A DNA stretch of 64,000 nt from Bacteroidales bacterium SW299 (GCA_019550975.1 SDWH01000001.1:1-64000); one strand, 5' to 3'. Numbered from the stretch's first letter, positions 23,075-32,552 are shown. The notes: generated by a model from the sequence alone, not told the origin. Program-made: numbers and translations.

Positions 23075-25584
23075 GGAATATGTTAAAGGCTACCACGCTG
23101 GAAAGGAAATTTCCCCTTTTGGCGGTGGAGAACGGCTGCATCATTTCAAAGGATGCCGACATAACGGTGGCTTTCCGGGTGGAACTGCCCGAACTGTTCA
23201 CCGTCACCAGTGCCGAATATGAAGCCATACATTCGGCATGGTACAAGGCAATCAAGGTACTGCCCGACTATTCCATAGTACACAAGCAGGACTTCTTCAT
23301 CACGGAGAACTACCAGCCCGACACCGGAAAGGACGAACTCAGTTTCCTGTCCCGGAGTTTTGAGCGGCACTTCAATGAACGCCCGTTCCTGAACCATTAC
23401 TGTTACCTGTTCCTTACAAAGACGACAAGGGAGAGAAGCCGCCGACAGAGCGACTTCTCCACCCTCTGCCGGGGCAGGATTGTTCCGCAGGAGATAGCGG
23501 ACAGGGAAACGGCTATGAAATTCATCGAAGCGGTTGGACAGTTTGAAAGAATCATGAACGACAGCGGGTTTATCACGCTTACCCGGCTGGCAGTACCGGA
23601 AATCACCGGGCAGGACGGAAAGGCTGGCATCATCGAGAAATACTTCTCGCTTTCACAGACAGATACCACCTGCCTGAAAGACATCGGGCTTTACCCGGAA
23701 GAAATGCGTGTCGGGGACGACATACTGTGCCTGCACACGCTTTCGGACGTGGAAGATTTGCCGGAAAAGGTCGGTACGGACACACGGTTTGAAAAGCTGT
23801 CCACCGACCGGAGCGACTGCCGCCTGTCATTCGCCGCCCCGGTGGGCGTGCTGTTGTCGTGCAACCACGTCTATAACCAATACATCTTCATAGACGACCA
23901 TGCCGAAAACCTGAAAACGTTCGAGCAGACCGCCCGGAACATGCAGTCGCTTTCCCGCTACTCCCGTGCCAACCAGATAAACAAGGAATGGATAGACGAG
24001 TACCTGAACGAAGCGCACAGCAAGGGGCTTGTTTCCGTGCGCTGCCACTGCAACGTCATGGCTTGGAGCGATGACCGGGAGGAACTCAAACGCATACGCA
24101 ACGATGTGGGAAGCCAGCTTGCCCTGATGGAATGCAAGCCACGCCACAACACGGTCGATACGCCCACGCTCTTTTGGGCGGGCATACCGGGCAACGAGGG
24201 GGACTTCCCGGCGGAAGAAAGTTTCTACACGTTCTTGGGGCAGGCTCTCTGCCTGTTCGTGGAAGAAACGAACTACAAGAGTTCGCTTTCGCCCTTCGGC
24301 ATCAAAATGGTGGACAGGGTGAGCGGGCGACCGCTGCACATCGACATATCAGACCTGCCCATGAAGAAAGGCATCACGACCAACCGCAACAAGTTCATAC
24401 TTGGGCCGAGCGGCAGCGGGAAGTCTTTCTTCACCAACCACATGGTACGCCAGTATTACGAGCAGGGGGCGCACGTGCTGCTGGTAGATACGGGCAACAG
24501 CTATTTGGGGCTGTGCCAGCTTATCCACAACCGCACGCACGGCGAGGACGGGATTTATTTCACCTACACCAACGAGAACCCGATAGCGTTCAACCCGTTC
24601 TATGTCGAGGACGGGGTATTTGACATCGAGAAGAAAGAGAGTATCAAGACCCTTATACTCACCCTGTGGAAGCGGGACGATGAAGCCCCGAAGCGGTCGG
24701 AAGAAGTGGCGTTGTCCAATGCGGTAAGTGCCTATATCGAACGTATCACGGGCGACAGGTCGGTAACACCCTGCTTCAACACGTTCTACGAGTTTGTCCG
24801 GGACGAATACCGCCGACAGCTTGAACGGAAGAATGTCAGGGAAAAGGACTTTGACATTGACGGCTTCCTGAACGTGCTTGAACCCTATTACAAGGGCGGC
24901 GAGTATGACTACCTGCTCAACTCCGACAAGGAACTGGACTTGCTGCACAAACGCTTTATTGTCTTCGAGCTGGACAATATCAAAGACCACAAGATACTGT
25001 TCCCGATAACGACCATCATCATCATGGAAGCCTTTATAAACAAGATGCGCAAATTGAAGGGAATAAGAAAATTAATCCTGATTGAAGAAGCGTGGAAAGC
25101 GATAGCGTCGGCGAACATGGCGGACTACATAAAATATTTGTACAAAACCGTCCGAAAGTATTTCGGGGAAGCGATTGTGGTAACGCAGGAAGTGGAGGAT
25201 ATTATTTCCTCGCCTATCGTGAAAGAGAGCATCATCAACAATTCGGACTGCAAGATTCTGTTAGACCAAAGGAAATATCTCAACAAGTTCGACAGCATAC
25301 AGAACCTCTTGGGACTGACCGACAAGGAACGTTCGCAAATATTGTCCATCAACATGGCGAACCATCCCGGACGGAAGTACAAGGAAGTGTTCTTCTCGCT
25401 GGGCGGCACGCAGTCGGCGGTGTACGCAACGGAAGTTTCGCTGGAGGAATATTACACGTACACGACCGAAGAAAGCGAGAAAACGGAACTGTTCGCCCTT
25501 GCCGACAAGCTGGGCGGCAACCTTGAACTGGCTGTCAAACGGCTTGCGGAGAGCAAAAGAAATCCCGGATTATCAACCACCTAA
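23071..25584 (+). CDS. traG: TraG conjugation ATPase (VirB4-like)
   Basis: An 837-residue ATPase powering assembly of the conjugation apparatus. The N-terminal half is the TraG/VirB4 N-domain. Walker A is ILGPSGSGKSFFTNHMV near residue 445, followed by LLVDTGNSYLGLCQL; Walker B is KLILIEEAWKAIAS; and ILLDQRKYLNKFDS lies near the C-terminus. Length and motifs are those of TraG in CTnDOT-like elements. It overlaps traF by 4 bp, and traH starts 11 bp downstream. Confidence 0.9.
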   Translation: MRNMLKATTLERKFPLLAVENGCIISKDADITVAFRVELPELFTVTSAEYEAIHSAWYKAIKVLPDYSIVHKQDFFITENYQPDTGKDELSFLSRSFERHFNERPFLNHYCYLFLTKTTRERSRRQSDFSTLCRGRIVPQEIADRETAMKFIEAVGQFERIMNDSGFITLTRLAVPEITGQDGKAGIIEKYFSLSQTDTTCLKDIGLYPEEMRVGDDILCLHTLSDVEDLPEKVGTDTRFEKLSTDRSDCRLSFAAPVGVLLSCNHVYNQYIFIDDHAENLKTFEQTARNMQSLSRYSRANQINKEWIDEYLNEAHSKGLVSVRCHCNVMAWSDDREELKRIRNDVGSQLALMECKPRHNTVDTPTLFWAGIPGNEGDFPAEESFYTFLGQALCLFVEETNYKSSLSPFGIKMVDRVSGRPLHIDISDLPMKKGITTNRNKFILGPSGSGKSFFTNHMVRQYYEQGAHVLLVDTGNSYLGLCQLIHNRTHGEDGIYFTYTNENPIAFNPFYVEDGVFDIEKKESIKTLILTLWKRDDEAPKRSEEVALSNAVSAYIERITGDRSVTPCFNTFYEFVRDEYRRQLERKNVREKDFDIDGFLNVLEPYYKGGEYDYLLNSDKELDLLHKRFIVFELDNIKDHKILFPITTIIIMEAFINKMRKLKGIRKLILIEEAWKAIASANMADYIKYLYKTVRKYFGEAIVVTQEVEDIISSPIVKESIINNSDCKILLDQRKYLNKFDSIQNLLGLTDKERSQILSINMANHPGRKYKEVFFSLGGTQSAVYATEVSLEEYYTYTTEESEKTELFALADKLGGNLELAVKRLAESKRNPGLSTT

Positions 25585-25595
25585 AAATAAACGAT

Positions 25596-25946
25596 ATGAA
25601 ATTAATGGACAATCTGATTTACACGCTGCTGTCCGCCTGCCTGCTGGCTGGCTGCAAGGACAGTGAAAGCAAGGAACTGGAAAGGATGCGGGGCGACTGG
25701 GTACACGTCAGGGGACACCCGGCTTTCACACTCACGGAAACGGACGGCAGATACACCGTCACCCGTAAAGCGAATGTCAGGGGCAGGGTACTGGAAACTA
25801 CTTATCCGGTGACAGAGCGGAACGGCTGCCTGTTCATTGAAACAGGCTTCGGCATACAGTTCACCTACGACAAAAAGAACGACCGGATAACGCTCCTGCC
25901 CGGCGGCGAATACAGGCGTGTTACAAATCCTAAAAACAAAAAATGA
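25596..25946 (+). CDS. traH: DUF3876 lipoprotein (TraH position)
   Basis: A 116-residue protein with a lipoprotein signal: hydrophobic LIYTLLSACLLAGC with the lipobox cysteine at about residue 20. The small mature domain probably forms a beta-barrel-like fold (WVHVRGHPAFTLTETDGRY). It lies in the tra operon between traG and traI and overlaps traI by 4 bp. The exact role in the secretion channel is unknown. Confidence 0.75.
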   Translation: MKLMDNLIYTLLSACLLAGCKDSESKELERMRGDWVHVRGHPAFTLTETDGRYTVTRKANVRGRVLETTYPVTERNGCLFIETGFGIQFTYDKKNDRITLLPGGEYRRVTNPKNKK

Positions 25947-26572
25947 TGAAAAGAACGATTCTTCTTATGGCGGTATGCCTGTGCTTCATGGGCAGGGCAT
26001 CCGCCCAGTGGGTGGTGTCAGACCCCGGCAACTTGGCTCAGGGCATCATCAACACCGCCAAACAGATTGTGGAAACGGCGGGAACGAAAGCCAACACCCT
26101 GAACGGCTTTCTGGAAACGCAGAAGATTTTCCAGCAGGGGAAAGCCTATTACGATGCGCTCAAATCCGTGCATGATGTCGTCAAGGGCGGTATCAAGGTG
26201 AAGAAAAGCATCGAACTGGTGGCGGAAATCTCCGAAATCTACGTCAGGAACTACCAAATCATGCTCGCCGACCCGTATTTCACGGCGGACGAGCTGGCGA
26301 CCATATCCTCCGGCTATGCCATGCTGCTGGACGAGAGTTCGGACGTGCTTCAGGACTTGAAAAATGTCGTGAACATCACGGGCATGTCGCTGACGGATGC
26401 CGAACGGCTGGCAATCATCGACAATGCCTACCGAAGCCTGATGAACTACCGCAATCTCGTGAACTACTACACCCGCAAGAACATTTCCGTGTCCTACCTG
26501 CGGGCAAAGAAAAAGAACGACACCGACCGGGTGCTGGCTCTCTACGGCTCGGCGGATGAACGCTACTGGTAA
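25943..26572 (+). CDS. traI: TraI, DUF4141 (VirB5-like position)
   Basis: A 209-residue secreted protein. The signal peptide MKRTILLMAVCLCFMGRASAQ is followed by a helical mature part with the DUF4141 pattern (WVVSDPGNLAQGIINTAKQI near the start; RNLVNYYTRKNISVSYLRAK near the end). It is proposed to be a periplasmic component of the T4SS, VirB5-like by position. It overlaps traH by 4 bp, and traJ begins 12 bp downstream. Confidence 0.85.
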   Translation: MMKRTILLMAVCLCFMGRASAQWVVSDPGNLAQGIINTAKQIVETAGTKANTLNGFLETQKIFQQGKAYYDALKSVHDVVKGGIKVKKSIELVAEISEIYVRNYQIMLADPYFTADELATISSGYAMLLDESSDVLQDLKNVVNITGMSLTDAERLAIIDNAYRSLMNYRNLVNYYTRKNISVSYLRAKKKNDTDRVLALYGSADERYW

Positions 26573-26584
26573 CATCAAACGGAC

Positions 26585-27583
26585 ATGCCTATGTTGTTAG
26601 CAGTGGATTTTGACAACCTGCACCAAGTGCTGCGGGTGCTGTATGACGAAATGATGCCCCTGTGCGGCAACATGACGGGGGTAGCCAAAGGGATAGCCGG
26701 GCTGGGTGCGCTGTTCTATGTAGCCGCCAAGGTATGGCAGTCGCTCGCACGGGCGGAAGCCATAGACGTTTACCCGCTTCTACGCCCATTTGCGCTGGGG
26801 CTGTGCATCATGTTCTTCCCCACGTTCGTGCTGGGGACTATCAACACGGTGCTGTCGCCGATTGTGAAAGGATGCAGCCAGCTTATGGAAACGCAGACCT
26901 TCGACATGAACGAGTACCGGGCACAGAAAGACAGGCTGGAGTACGAAGCCCTGATGCGAAGCCCGGAAACGGCATACCTCGCTTCAGACGAGGAATTTGA
27001 CAGGCAACTGGAGGAACTGGGCTGGTCGCCCTCCGACATGGTTACCATGACGGGCATGTACATGGACAGGGCGGCATACAACATCAAGAAATCCGTCCGG
27101 GACTGGTTCAGGGAACTGCTGGAAATACTCTTTCAGGCGGCGGGGCTGATTATCGACACGCTGCGCACGTTCTTCCTGATAGTGCTCTCGATACTGGGTC
27201 CGCTGGCGTTCGCCCTTTCCGTCTATGACGGTTTCCAAAGCACGCTGACCCAGTGGATTTCACGCTATATCTCGATTTACCTGTGGCTTCCCGTGTCGGA
27301 CTTGTTCAGCAGCGTGCTGGCACGCATACAGACACTGATGCTCCAGAAGGACATCGAGCAGCTTTCCGACCCGAACTTCATACCGGACGGGAGCAGTACC
27401 GTGTATGTAATCTTTATGATTATCGGCATCGTGGGCTACTTCACCGTTCCGACAGTGGCAGGCTGGATTGTGTCAGCCGGGGGTACAACCGCATACAACC
27501 GCAACCTGACACGTGCGGGCGCACTCACGGGTGCGGCGGCGGGTGCGGCAACCGGAAAGATTGCAGGAAAACTTCTCAAATAA
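26585..27583 (+). CDS. traJ: TraJ, polytopic conjugation protein (VirB6-like)
   Basis: A 332-residue inner-membrane protein. Several hydrophobic segments lie in two blocks: GIAGLGALFYVAAKVW to GLCIMFFPTFVLGTINTVL, and then AAGLIIDTLRTFFLIVLSIL to VYVIFMIIGIVGYFTVP. An acidic loop around residues 100-160 separates them. The C-terminus is Ala/Gly-rich. This is the TraJ of Bacteroidales elements, equivalent to VirB6. An alternative ATG lies 6 bp downstream of the start used. Confidence 0.85.
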   Translation: MPMLLAVDFDNLHQVLRVLYDEMMPLCGNMTGVAKGIAGLGALFYVAAKVWQSLARAEAIDVYPLLRPFALGLCIMFFPTFVLGTINTVLSPIVKGCSQLMETQTFDMNEYRAQKDRLEYEALMRSPETAYLASDEEFDRQLEELGWSPSDMVTMTGMYMDRAAYNIKKSVRDWFRELLEILFQAAGLIIDTLRTFFLIVLSILGPLAFALSVYDGFQSTLTQWISRYISIYLWLPVSDLFSSVLARIQTLMLQKDIEQLSDPNFIPDGSSTVYVIFMIIGIVGYFTVPTVAGWIVSAGGTTAYNRNLTRAGALTGAAAGAATGKIAGKLLK

Positions 27584-27603
27584 CCAACTTCAATTTTTAG
27601 AAT

Positions 27604-28227
27604 ATGGAATTCAAGTCATTGACGAACATCGAAACGAGCTTCCGGCAAATCCGGCTCTTTGCGCTGGTATTCATCTGCCTGTGCGCACTGGTCACGGGCT
27701 TTGCCGTGTGGAACTCGTACAGCTTCGCCGAAAAGCAGCGGCAGAAGATATACGTCCTCGACAACGGCAAGAGCCTGATGCTGGCTCTCTCGCAGGACAT
27801 GGCGCAGAACAGACCGATTGAAGCGAAATCGCACGTGAAGCGTTTCCACGAACTCTTTTTCACGCTCTCGCCCGACAAGGACGCCATCGAGGGAAACATC
27901 AAACGCTCCCTGTTCCTCGCCGACAGGAGTGCGTTCAACTACTACAAGGACTTGTCGGAAAAGGGCTACTACAACCGTATCATTTCTGGCAACATCAACC
28001 AGACGGTGGAGATTGACAGCGTGAAATGCGACTTCAACCAGTACCCCTACAAGGTGAGAACCTATGCCCGGCAGCTTATTGTCCGGGAAAGCAGCCTGAC
28101 GGTCAGAAGCCTTGTCACCACGTGCAGGCTCCTGAACGCCACACGGAGCGACAACAACCCGCACGGCTTCATCATGGAAGCGTTTACGATTGACGAGAAC
28201 AGGGATTTGCAAACCATTAAACGATAG
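27604..28227 (+). CDS. traK: TraK (VirB8-like)
   Basis: A 207-residue bitopic protein. A short cytoplasmic N-terminus (SLTNIETSFRQIRLFALVF) leads into one transmembrane segment and a periplasmic domain with the TraK features (ALSQDMAQNRPIEAKSHVKR, then RFHELFFTLSPD). It is equivalent to VirB8, the periplasmic assembly hub. It is separated from traL by only 4 bp. Confidence 0.88.
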   Translation: MEFKSLTNIETSFRQIRLFALVFICLCALVTGFAVWNSYSFAEKQRQKIYVLDNGKSLMLALSQDMAQNRPIEAKSHVKRFHELFFTLSPDKDAIEGNIKRSLFLADRSAFNYYKDLSEKGYYNRIISGNINQTVEIDSVKCDFNQYPYKVRTYARQLIVRESSLTVRSLVTTCRLLNATRSDNNPHGFIMEAFTIDENRDLQTIKR

Positions 28228-28231
28228 CCTT

Positions 28232-28519
28232 ATGGAGAGGAAGCGAAATTACATTGAAACGGTGCGGGACTGGGCGGATGAACGCCTGCGCCGCCTGTTC
28301 GGGCGTATCACGCCGGGTAAGCGGCTGGCGGTCATCCTCGTGATGTCCGCCCTGTTCGGCGGCTTGTCCCTCTATATCACCGTTTCGTCCATTTACAACA
28401 TCGGGAAACGGGACGGGCAAAGGCTGCAAATCGAACACATCCGGCAGTTCCCGCTGCACGGTAACGACAGTATCAATTTAACAAACAGACCTGAATATGG
28501 AAGAAGTACAGAAAAATGA
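28232..28519 (+). CDS. traL: TraL, DUF3989 small membrane protein
   Basis: A 95-residue protein from ATG 28232. A basic N-terminus (ERKRNYIETVRDWADERLRR) and one central transmembrane segment (RLAVILVMSALFGGLSLYIT) match DUF3989/TraL. The longer frame from 28190 overlaps traK and is not used. It overlaps traM by 23 bp, indicating coupling. Confidence 0.78.
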   Translation: MERKRNYIETVRDWADERLRRLFGRITPGKRLAVILVMSALFGGLSLYITVSSIYNIGKRDGQRLQIEHIRQFPLHGNDSINLTNRPEYGRSTEK

Positions 28520-29792
28520 ACCGGGCAGACAGCCCGAAAAGGAGAAGAAGCCCAAACGGGAACTTTCCCCGAAAGAGGTGCAGCGGCGCAGGAAAATGAT
28601 AGTCTTCCCGCTGATGTTCCTCGCCTTTGCAGGGTGCATGTACCTGATATTCGCCCCCTCCGGCAAGGAGACAGCGGAAACGGAAAGCGTGGGCGGTTTC
28701 AATGCCGACATCCCGCTGCCCGCAGAGGACGGGATTATAGCGGACAAGCAGACCGCCTACGAGCAGGCGATGATGAGCCGGAAACGGCAGGACAGGATAC
28801 AATCCCTTCAGGACTTCGGTTTCATAGGGGACGATGAAACGGAAGAACCGCAGGCGGAAGCCGGACTGATGCCGGAAGAAGATCCGAAGCCCGTGCGGGG
28901 CGGCGGCGCTTCTTCCTCGGCGACCGCCTACCGGGACATCAACCGCCAGTTAAGCACGTTCTATGAAACGCCCCCGGAGGACAGGGAAAAAGAGGACTTG
29001 AAACGGCAGGTGGCGGAACTGACCGAAAAGCTGGAACGTCAGCGGGAAGCCACGCCCACCGCTGACGAACAGATGGCTCTATTGGAAAAGTCATACGAGC
29101 TTGCCGCCAAATATGCAGGCGGCGACAGGCAGGCGGCACAAGTGCCAGTCGTGGGCGACATCGAAAAGAAGCCGGAAGCGGTGTCCGTGCAGTCAGTACG
29201 GGAAAACGCCGTTTCAGGGCTGCAACAGCCCATGAGCGATGCCGATTTTATCCGTGCTTACAGCCAGCCACGCAACTACGGCTTCAACACGGCGGTAGGA
29301 ACGGGTTACGCAATGGGCAGGAACACGATAGCCGCCTGCATCCATCAAGACCAGACGCTGACGGACGGGCAGACGGTAAAACTCCGACTGCTTGAACCCA
29401 TGCAGGCGGGCAGCATCGTCATCCCGAAGAATACCCTTGTGGCGGGCACGGCAAAGGTACAGGGCGAACGTCTCGACATACTGGTGTCCTCGATAGAGTA
29501 TGCGGGAAACATCATCCCGGTGGAACTCGCCGTGTTCGACACAGACGGGCAAAAGGGGCTTTCCGTCCCGTCCTCGATGGAGCAGGAAGCCTTCAACGAG
29601 GCGATGGCGAATATCGGCAGCGGGCTGGGTACAAGCATTTCCTTTACGCAGAACGCCGGGCAACAGGTGGCGATGGACGTTACAAGGGGGCTGATGCAGG
29701 GTGCGTCCGGCTACCTTGCCAAGAAGTTCCGAACCGTGAAAGTGAAGCTGAAAGCTGGGTACAAGGTGATGCTTTACGCCAAACAGCAATAA
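28497..29792 (+). CDS. traM: TraM (VirB10-like)
   Basis: A 431-residue protein. A charged cytoplasmic N-terminus, a transmembrane segment (KMIVFPLMFLAFAGCMYLIF) at about residues 38-57, and a long low-complexity/coiled linker precede a C-terminal beta-rich domain with the TraM/VirB10 pattern (YGFNTAVGTGYAMGRNTIAA, then IHQDQTLTDGQTVKLRL). VirB10-type proteins span inner and outer membranes and sense ATP use. It lies between traL and traN in the operon. Confidence 0.88.
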   Translation: MEEVQKNEPGRQPEKEKKPKRELSPKEVQRRRKMIVFPLMFLAFAGCMYLIFAPSGKETAETESVGGFNADIPLPAEDGIIADKQTAYEQAMMSRKRQDRIQSLQDFGFIGDDETEEPQAEAGLMPEEDPKPVRGGGASSSATAYRDINRQLSTFYETPPEDREKEDLKRQVAELTEKLERQREATPTADEQMALLEKSYELAAKYAGGDRQAAQVPVVGDIEKKPEAVSVQSVRENAVSGLQQPMSDADFIRAYSQPRNYGFNTAVGTGYAMGRNTIAACIHQDQTLTDGQTVKLRLLEPMQAGSIVIPKNTLVAGTAKVQGERLDILVSSIEYAGNIIPVELAVFDTDGQKGLSVPSSMEQEAFNEAMANIGSGLGTSISFTQNAGQQVAMDVTRGLMQGASGYLAKKFRTVKVKLKAGYKVMLYAKQQ

Positions 29793-29802
29793 TCATTTGA
29801 CA

Positions 29803-29823
29803 AACCACTAAAATTTCCAATTA
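29803..29823 (+). repeat. ICE leader motif copy 4
   Basis: AACCACTAAAATTTCCAATT and a final A, ending 3 bp before the traN start codon. It probably contains or enhances the translation initiation region. Confidence 0.5.
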
Positions 29824-29826
29824 ACG

Positions 29827-30762
29827 ATGAAACAGATTTTTGTAATGTGCGCCCTCCTGCTGGGCGTGTGTGCGGCAAACGCACAGGAAACCGACACGGT
29901 GAAGTATGCGGCAGGCAACGACTTGTACCGGGGTATCACCCGAAAGCTGCCTTACCGACAAATGGTAACGCCCTACGGCGTGGAAGTGACTTTCGCCAAA
30001 ACGGTGCATATCATTTTCCCCTCCGCCGTCCGCTATGTAGATTTGGGAAGCAACCACATCATAGCGGGCAAGGCTGACGGTGCGGAAAACGTAATCAGGG
30101 TGAAAGCCACGACAGAGGGCTTTCCGGGAGAAACGAACTTCTCCGTCATCTGCGAGGACGGCAGCTTCTATTCATTCAACGCCAAGTATGCCCGTGAGCC
30201 GGAAATGCTCAACATCGAAATGAAGGACTTCTTGGAAAATGAAGATACGTCCGACTTTTCGCATACCCGCATGAACATCTATTTCCGGGAACTGGGAAAT
30301 GAAAGCCCGCTGCTGGTAAAACTGATAATGCAGAGCATCTACAAGAACAATGACCGTAAAGTGCGACACTTGGGCAGCAAGCGTTTCGGCATACAGTTCT
30401 TAATCAAGGGGATTTACACCTATAACGGGATGCTTTACGTGCATACGCAGACGAAGAACAGTTCCAACGTGCCTTTCGACACGGACTTCATCAAGTTTAA
30501 GATTGTCGATAAGAAAGTGCCCAAACGCACGGCTATTCAGGAAACGGTACTGGATGCGGTACGCAGCTACAACGAGGTGATAGAGATTGCCGGGAAAAGC
30601 ACCGTCCGGACGGTGTACGCCCTGCCGAAGTTCACCATCCCGGACGACAAGCTGCTGCTGGTGGAGCTTTACGAGAAGAACGGCGGTCGGCATCAGACCA
30701 TACGGGTAGAGAATGCCGACATCGTGAACGCCGAAATGATAAACGAACTGAAAATAAAGTAG
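29827..30762 (+). CDS. traN: TraN, DUF4138 (VirB9-like)
   Basis: A 311-residue secreted protein. The signal peptide MKQIFVMCALLLGVCAANAQ is followed by the TraN pattern (VEVTFAKTVHIIFPSAVRYV, then DLGSNHIIAGKADGAENVIR). It plays the VirB9/outer-membrane core role. The leader motif AACCACTAAAATTTCC lies directly before the start. traO follows after 3 bp. Confidence 0.88.
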   Translation: MKQIFVMCALLLGVCAANAQETDTVKYAAGNDLYRGITRKLPYRQMVTPYGVEVTFAKTVHIIFPSAVRYVDLGSNHIIAGKADGAENVIRVKATTEGFPGETNFSVICEDGSFYSFNAKYAREPEMLNIEMKDFLENEDTSDFSHTRMNIYFRELGNESPLLVKLIMQSIYKNNDRKVRHLGSKRFGIQFLIKGIYTYNGMLYVHTQTKNSSNVPFDTDFIKFKIVDKKVPKRTAIQETVLDAVRSYNEVIEIAGKSTVRTVYALPKFTIPDDKLLLVELYEKNGGRHQTIRVENADIVNAEMINELKIK

Positions 30763-30765
30763 GGA

Positions 30766-31347
30766 ATGAAGAAACACATCTTTATAATGACACTCTTTGC
30801 GCTGTGCCTGCATTTGAACCAGGCACACGCGCAAAGATACCTTCCGGGCATGAAAGCCTTGCAGGTAACGGCGGGCATGGCGGACGGGGTACATTGGAAC
30901 TCCGATACGGATTTTGCCTGCCATTTCGGGGCGGCATACAGTGTTTATACCAAGAACGCCAACCGCTGGGTGATTGGCGGGGAATACCTGCATAAGAAGT
31001 ATGACTACAAGGATATGCGCATTCCGGTAGAACAGTTCACGGCGGAGGGCGGCTATTACCTGAAATTCCTTTCGGACAGGCGAAAGACCTTTTTCCTCTC
31101 GCTGGGGCTGTCGGCTCTCGCCGGGTATGAAACCAGCAACCGGGGCGACAAGCTGCTGCCGGACGGGGCTACGCTGCTGGACAAGGACTGTTTCATCTAC
31201 GGCGGTGCGCTCACGCTGGAACTGGAAACCTACCTGACCGACCGGGTGGTGCTGCTCGTCAATGCGAGGGAACGTATGCTGTTCGGCTCGGACATCGGCA
31301 AGTTCCACACGCAGGTAGGCATGGGACTGAAATTCATTATCAACTGA
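30766..31347 (+). CDS. traO: TraO conjugal transfer protein
   Basis: A 193-residue protein with a signal peptide ending near AHAQ and a beta-rich mature part with alternating hydrophobic strands (FACHFGAAYSVYTKNANRWV, then VGMGLKFIIN at the C-terminus). The strands and terminal aromatic/hydrophobic pattern suggest an outer-membrane beta-barrel. It matches TraO of Bacteroidales elements. Confidence 0.85.
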   Translation: MKKHIFIMTLFALCLHLNQAHAQRYLPGMKALQVTAGMADGVHWNSDTDFACHFGAAYSVYTKNANRWVIGGEYLHKKYDYKDMRIPVEQFTAEGGYYLKFLSDRRKTFFLSLGLSALAGYETSNRGDKLLPDGATLLDKDCFIYGGALTLELETYLTDRVVLLVNARERMLFGSDIGKFHTQVGMGLKFIIN

Positions 31348-31360
31348 CCACTATATAATA

Positions 31361-31807
31361 ATGTATATGAAGAATGTAATGTATAAAATCATCGTGGGCT
31401 GCTACATCGTGGCCGCCCTCGTGCTTGTAACCGCCTGTAATGACAGCTTGGACATTCAGCAGGCTTACCCGTTCACGGTGGAAACGCTGCCCGTACCCAA
31501 GAAACTGAAAGTGGGCGAAACAGCTGAAATACGCTGCCAACTGGTGCGTGGCGGCGACTACCAGCCTACGACCTACCAGATACGCTATTTCCAGCCTGAC
31601 GGCAAAGGAAAGCTGGAAATGGATAACGGTACGGTGTTCCTGCCCAATGACCTGTACCCGCTGGAGAAAGAAACGTTCCGGCTCTACTACACATCGGCAT
31701 CGACCGACCAGCAGACGATTGACATCTATATCATTGACAGCTTCGGGCAGATGCAGCAGGTTTCGTTCTCGTTCAACAATGACAGCAGCGAAGAAGAAAC
31801 GGAATGA
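31361..31807 (+). CDS. traQ: DUF3872 lipoprotein (TraQ position)
   Basis: A 148-residue lipoprotein; ATG at 31367 is an alternative start. The N-terminal hydrophobic stretch ends in a lipobox (VLVTAC, then NDSLDIQQAYPF). The C-terminal part forms a small beta domain with an acidic tail. DUF3872/TraQ is among the last genes in Bacteroidales tra operons. TraP (primase) does not appear between traO and this gene. A 39-residue reading frame overlaps its stop codon. Confidence 0.78.
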   Translation: MYMKNVMYKIIVGCYIVAALVLVTACNDSLDIQQAYPFTVETLPVPKKLKVGETAEIRCQLVRGGDYQPTTYQIRYFQPDGKGKLEMDNGTVFLPNDLYPLEKETFRLYYTSASTDQQTIDIYIIDSFGQMQQVSFSFNNDSSEEETE

Positions 31808-31923
31808 CCCTGTGGATATTTATCGGAATAAGCGTTTACCATGTATTGTTTATAACTTGGTTCAGGCATGAATTGATAAACGCCCCGGCAGACAAGGAGC
31901 TATGGGGAAAAGAAATGGATTGA
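31804..31923 (+). CDS. 39-residue membrane microprotein at the end of the tra operon
   Basis: ATG at 31804 overlaps the TGA of the DUF3872 gene (ATGA overlap), a common coupling signal. The product has one hydrophobic segment (LWIFIGISVYHVLFITWF) and a short charged tail ending EMD. It is too short for family assignment. The overlap and the terminator 28 bp after its stop support it as a real last gene of the operon. Confidence 0.5.
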   Translation: MTLWIFIGISVYHVLFITWFRHELINAPADKELWGKEMD

Positions 31924-31950
31924 TACACAATGTGTATGTTATGAAAATCT

Positions 31951-31982
31951 ACCCGCCGAAAATATCGGCGGGTGTTTTTTTA
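31951..31982 (+). terminator. Terminator of the tra operon
   Basis: Perfect 9-bp stem ACCCGCCGA/TCGGCGGGT (31951-31959 with 31965-31973), a 5-nt loop, then a run of seven T residues. Confidence 0.85.
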
Positions 31983-32069
31983 TTAGGGAACACGGTCGGG
32001 TTTCTTTGGCTACTTTATTTTCCGGCACTCATGAAAGAAAGTGGCGGCGGCATTTCTGCCGCCTTTGTA

Positions 32070-32552
32070 TCAACTGATTTTAAGGCTCTGTATGGGTATA
32101 TTTTTCTCTAACCACACCTTTACCTGTTCAAAGTTGTATTCTCCCGTTATGACCGCCGTATGGTCGTTTATGGCTACAAACCTGACACTTTCATAGCTGT
32201 TTATCCAACCTTGCAAAGAAGAAACACCCCAAGTGGAAACATCTTCAAAAACGCTGCGGTCTATCTGGCTGATAGGCTCACCGAAAACTACTGTCATCGT
32301 CTGAAAGTCCGGTTCGTCTGCCAACAGTCGCAAATGATGCAGCGTGCCGAACTCGTCCGTCTTGCGTCCCCATGCCCAATCTTCCGTGTACAAATCATCG
32401 CCCCACTGCTGCGGCTTATCGAAATGCACTTTCACGTTTACAGAATACTTGTTTTCCTCGATGTCCTCAATAACGCCCGTTACCATCATGCCCGTAAAAA
32501 TACACTCGCAACGTCTGCCGATTAGGTTCTTGTTTACTTCTGTCGTTTTCAT
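32070..32552 (-). CDS. Hypothetical ICE accessory protein
   Basis: A 160-residue soluble protein. The N-terminus (LIGRRCECIFTGMMVTGVIE) looks like a small beta-barrel and the C-terminus like a mixed alpha/beta unit. Family not recognised. It lies in the leftward block of accessory genes between the tra terminator and the integrase, where Bacteroidales ICEs typically carry anti-restriction and small unknown genes. Confidence 0.65.
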   Translation of the reverse strand: MKTTEVNKNLIGRRCECIFTGMMVTGVIEDIEENKYSVNVKVHFDKPQQWGDDLYTEDWAWGRKTDEFGTLHHLRLLADEPDFQTMTVVFGEPISQIDRSVFEDVSTWGVSSLQGWINSYESVRFVAINDHTAVITGEYNFEQVKVWLEKNIPIQSLKIS

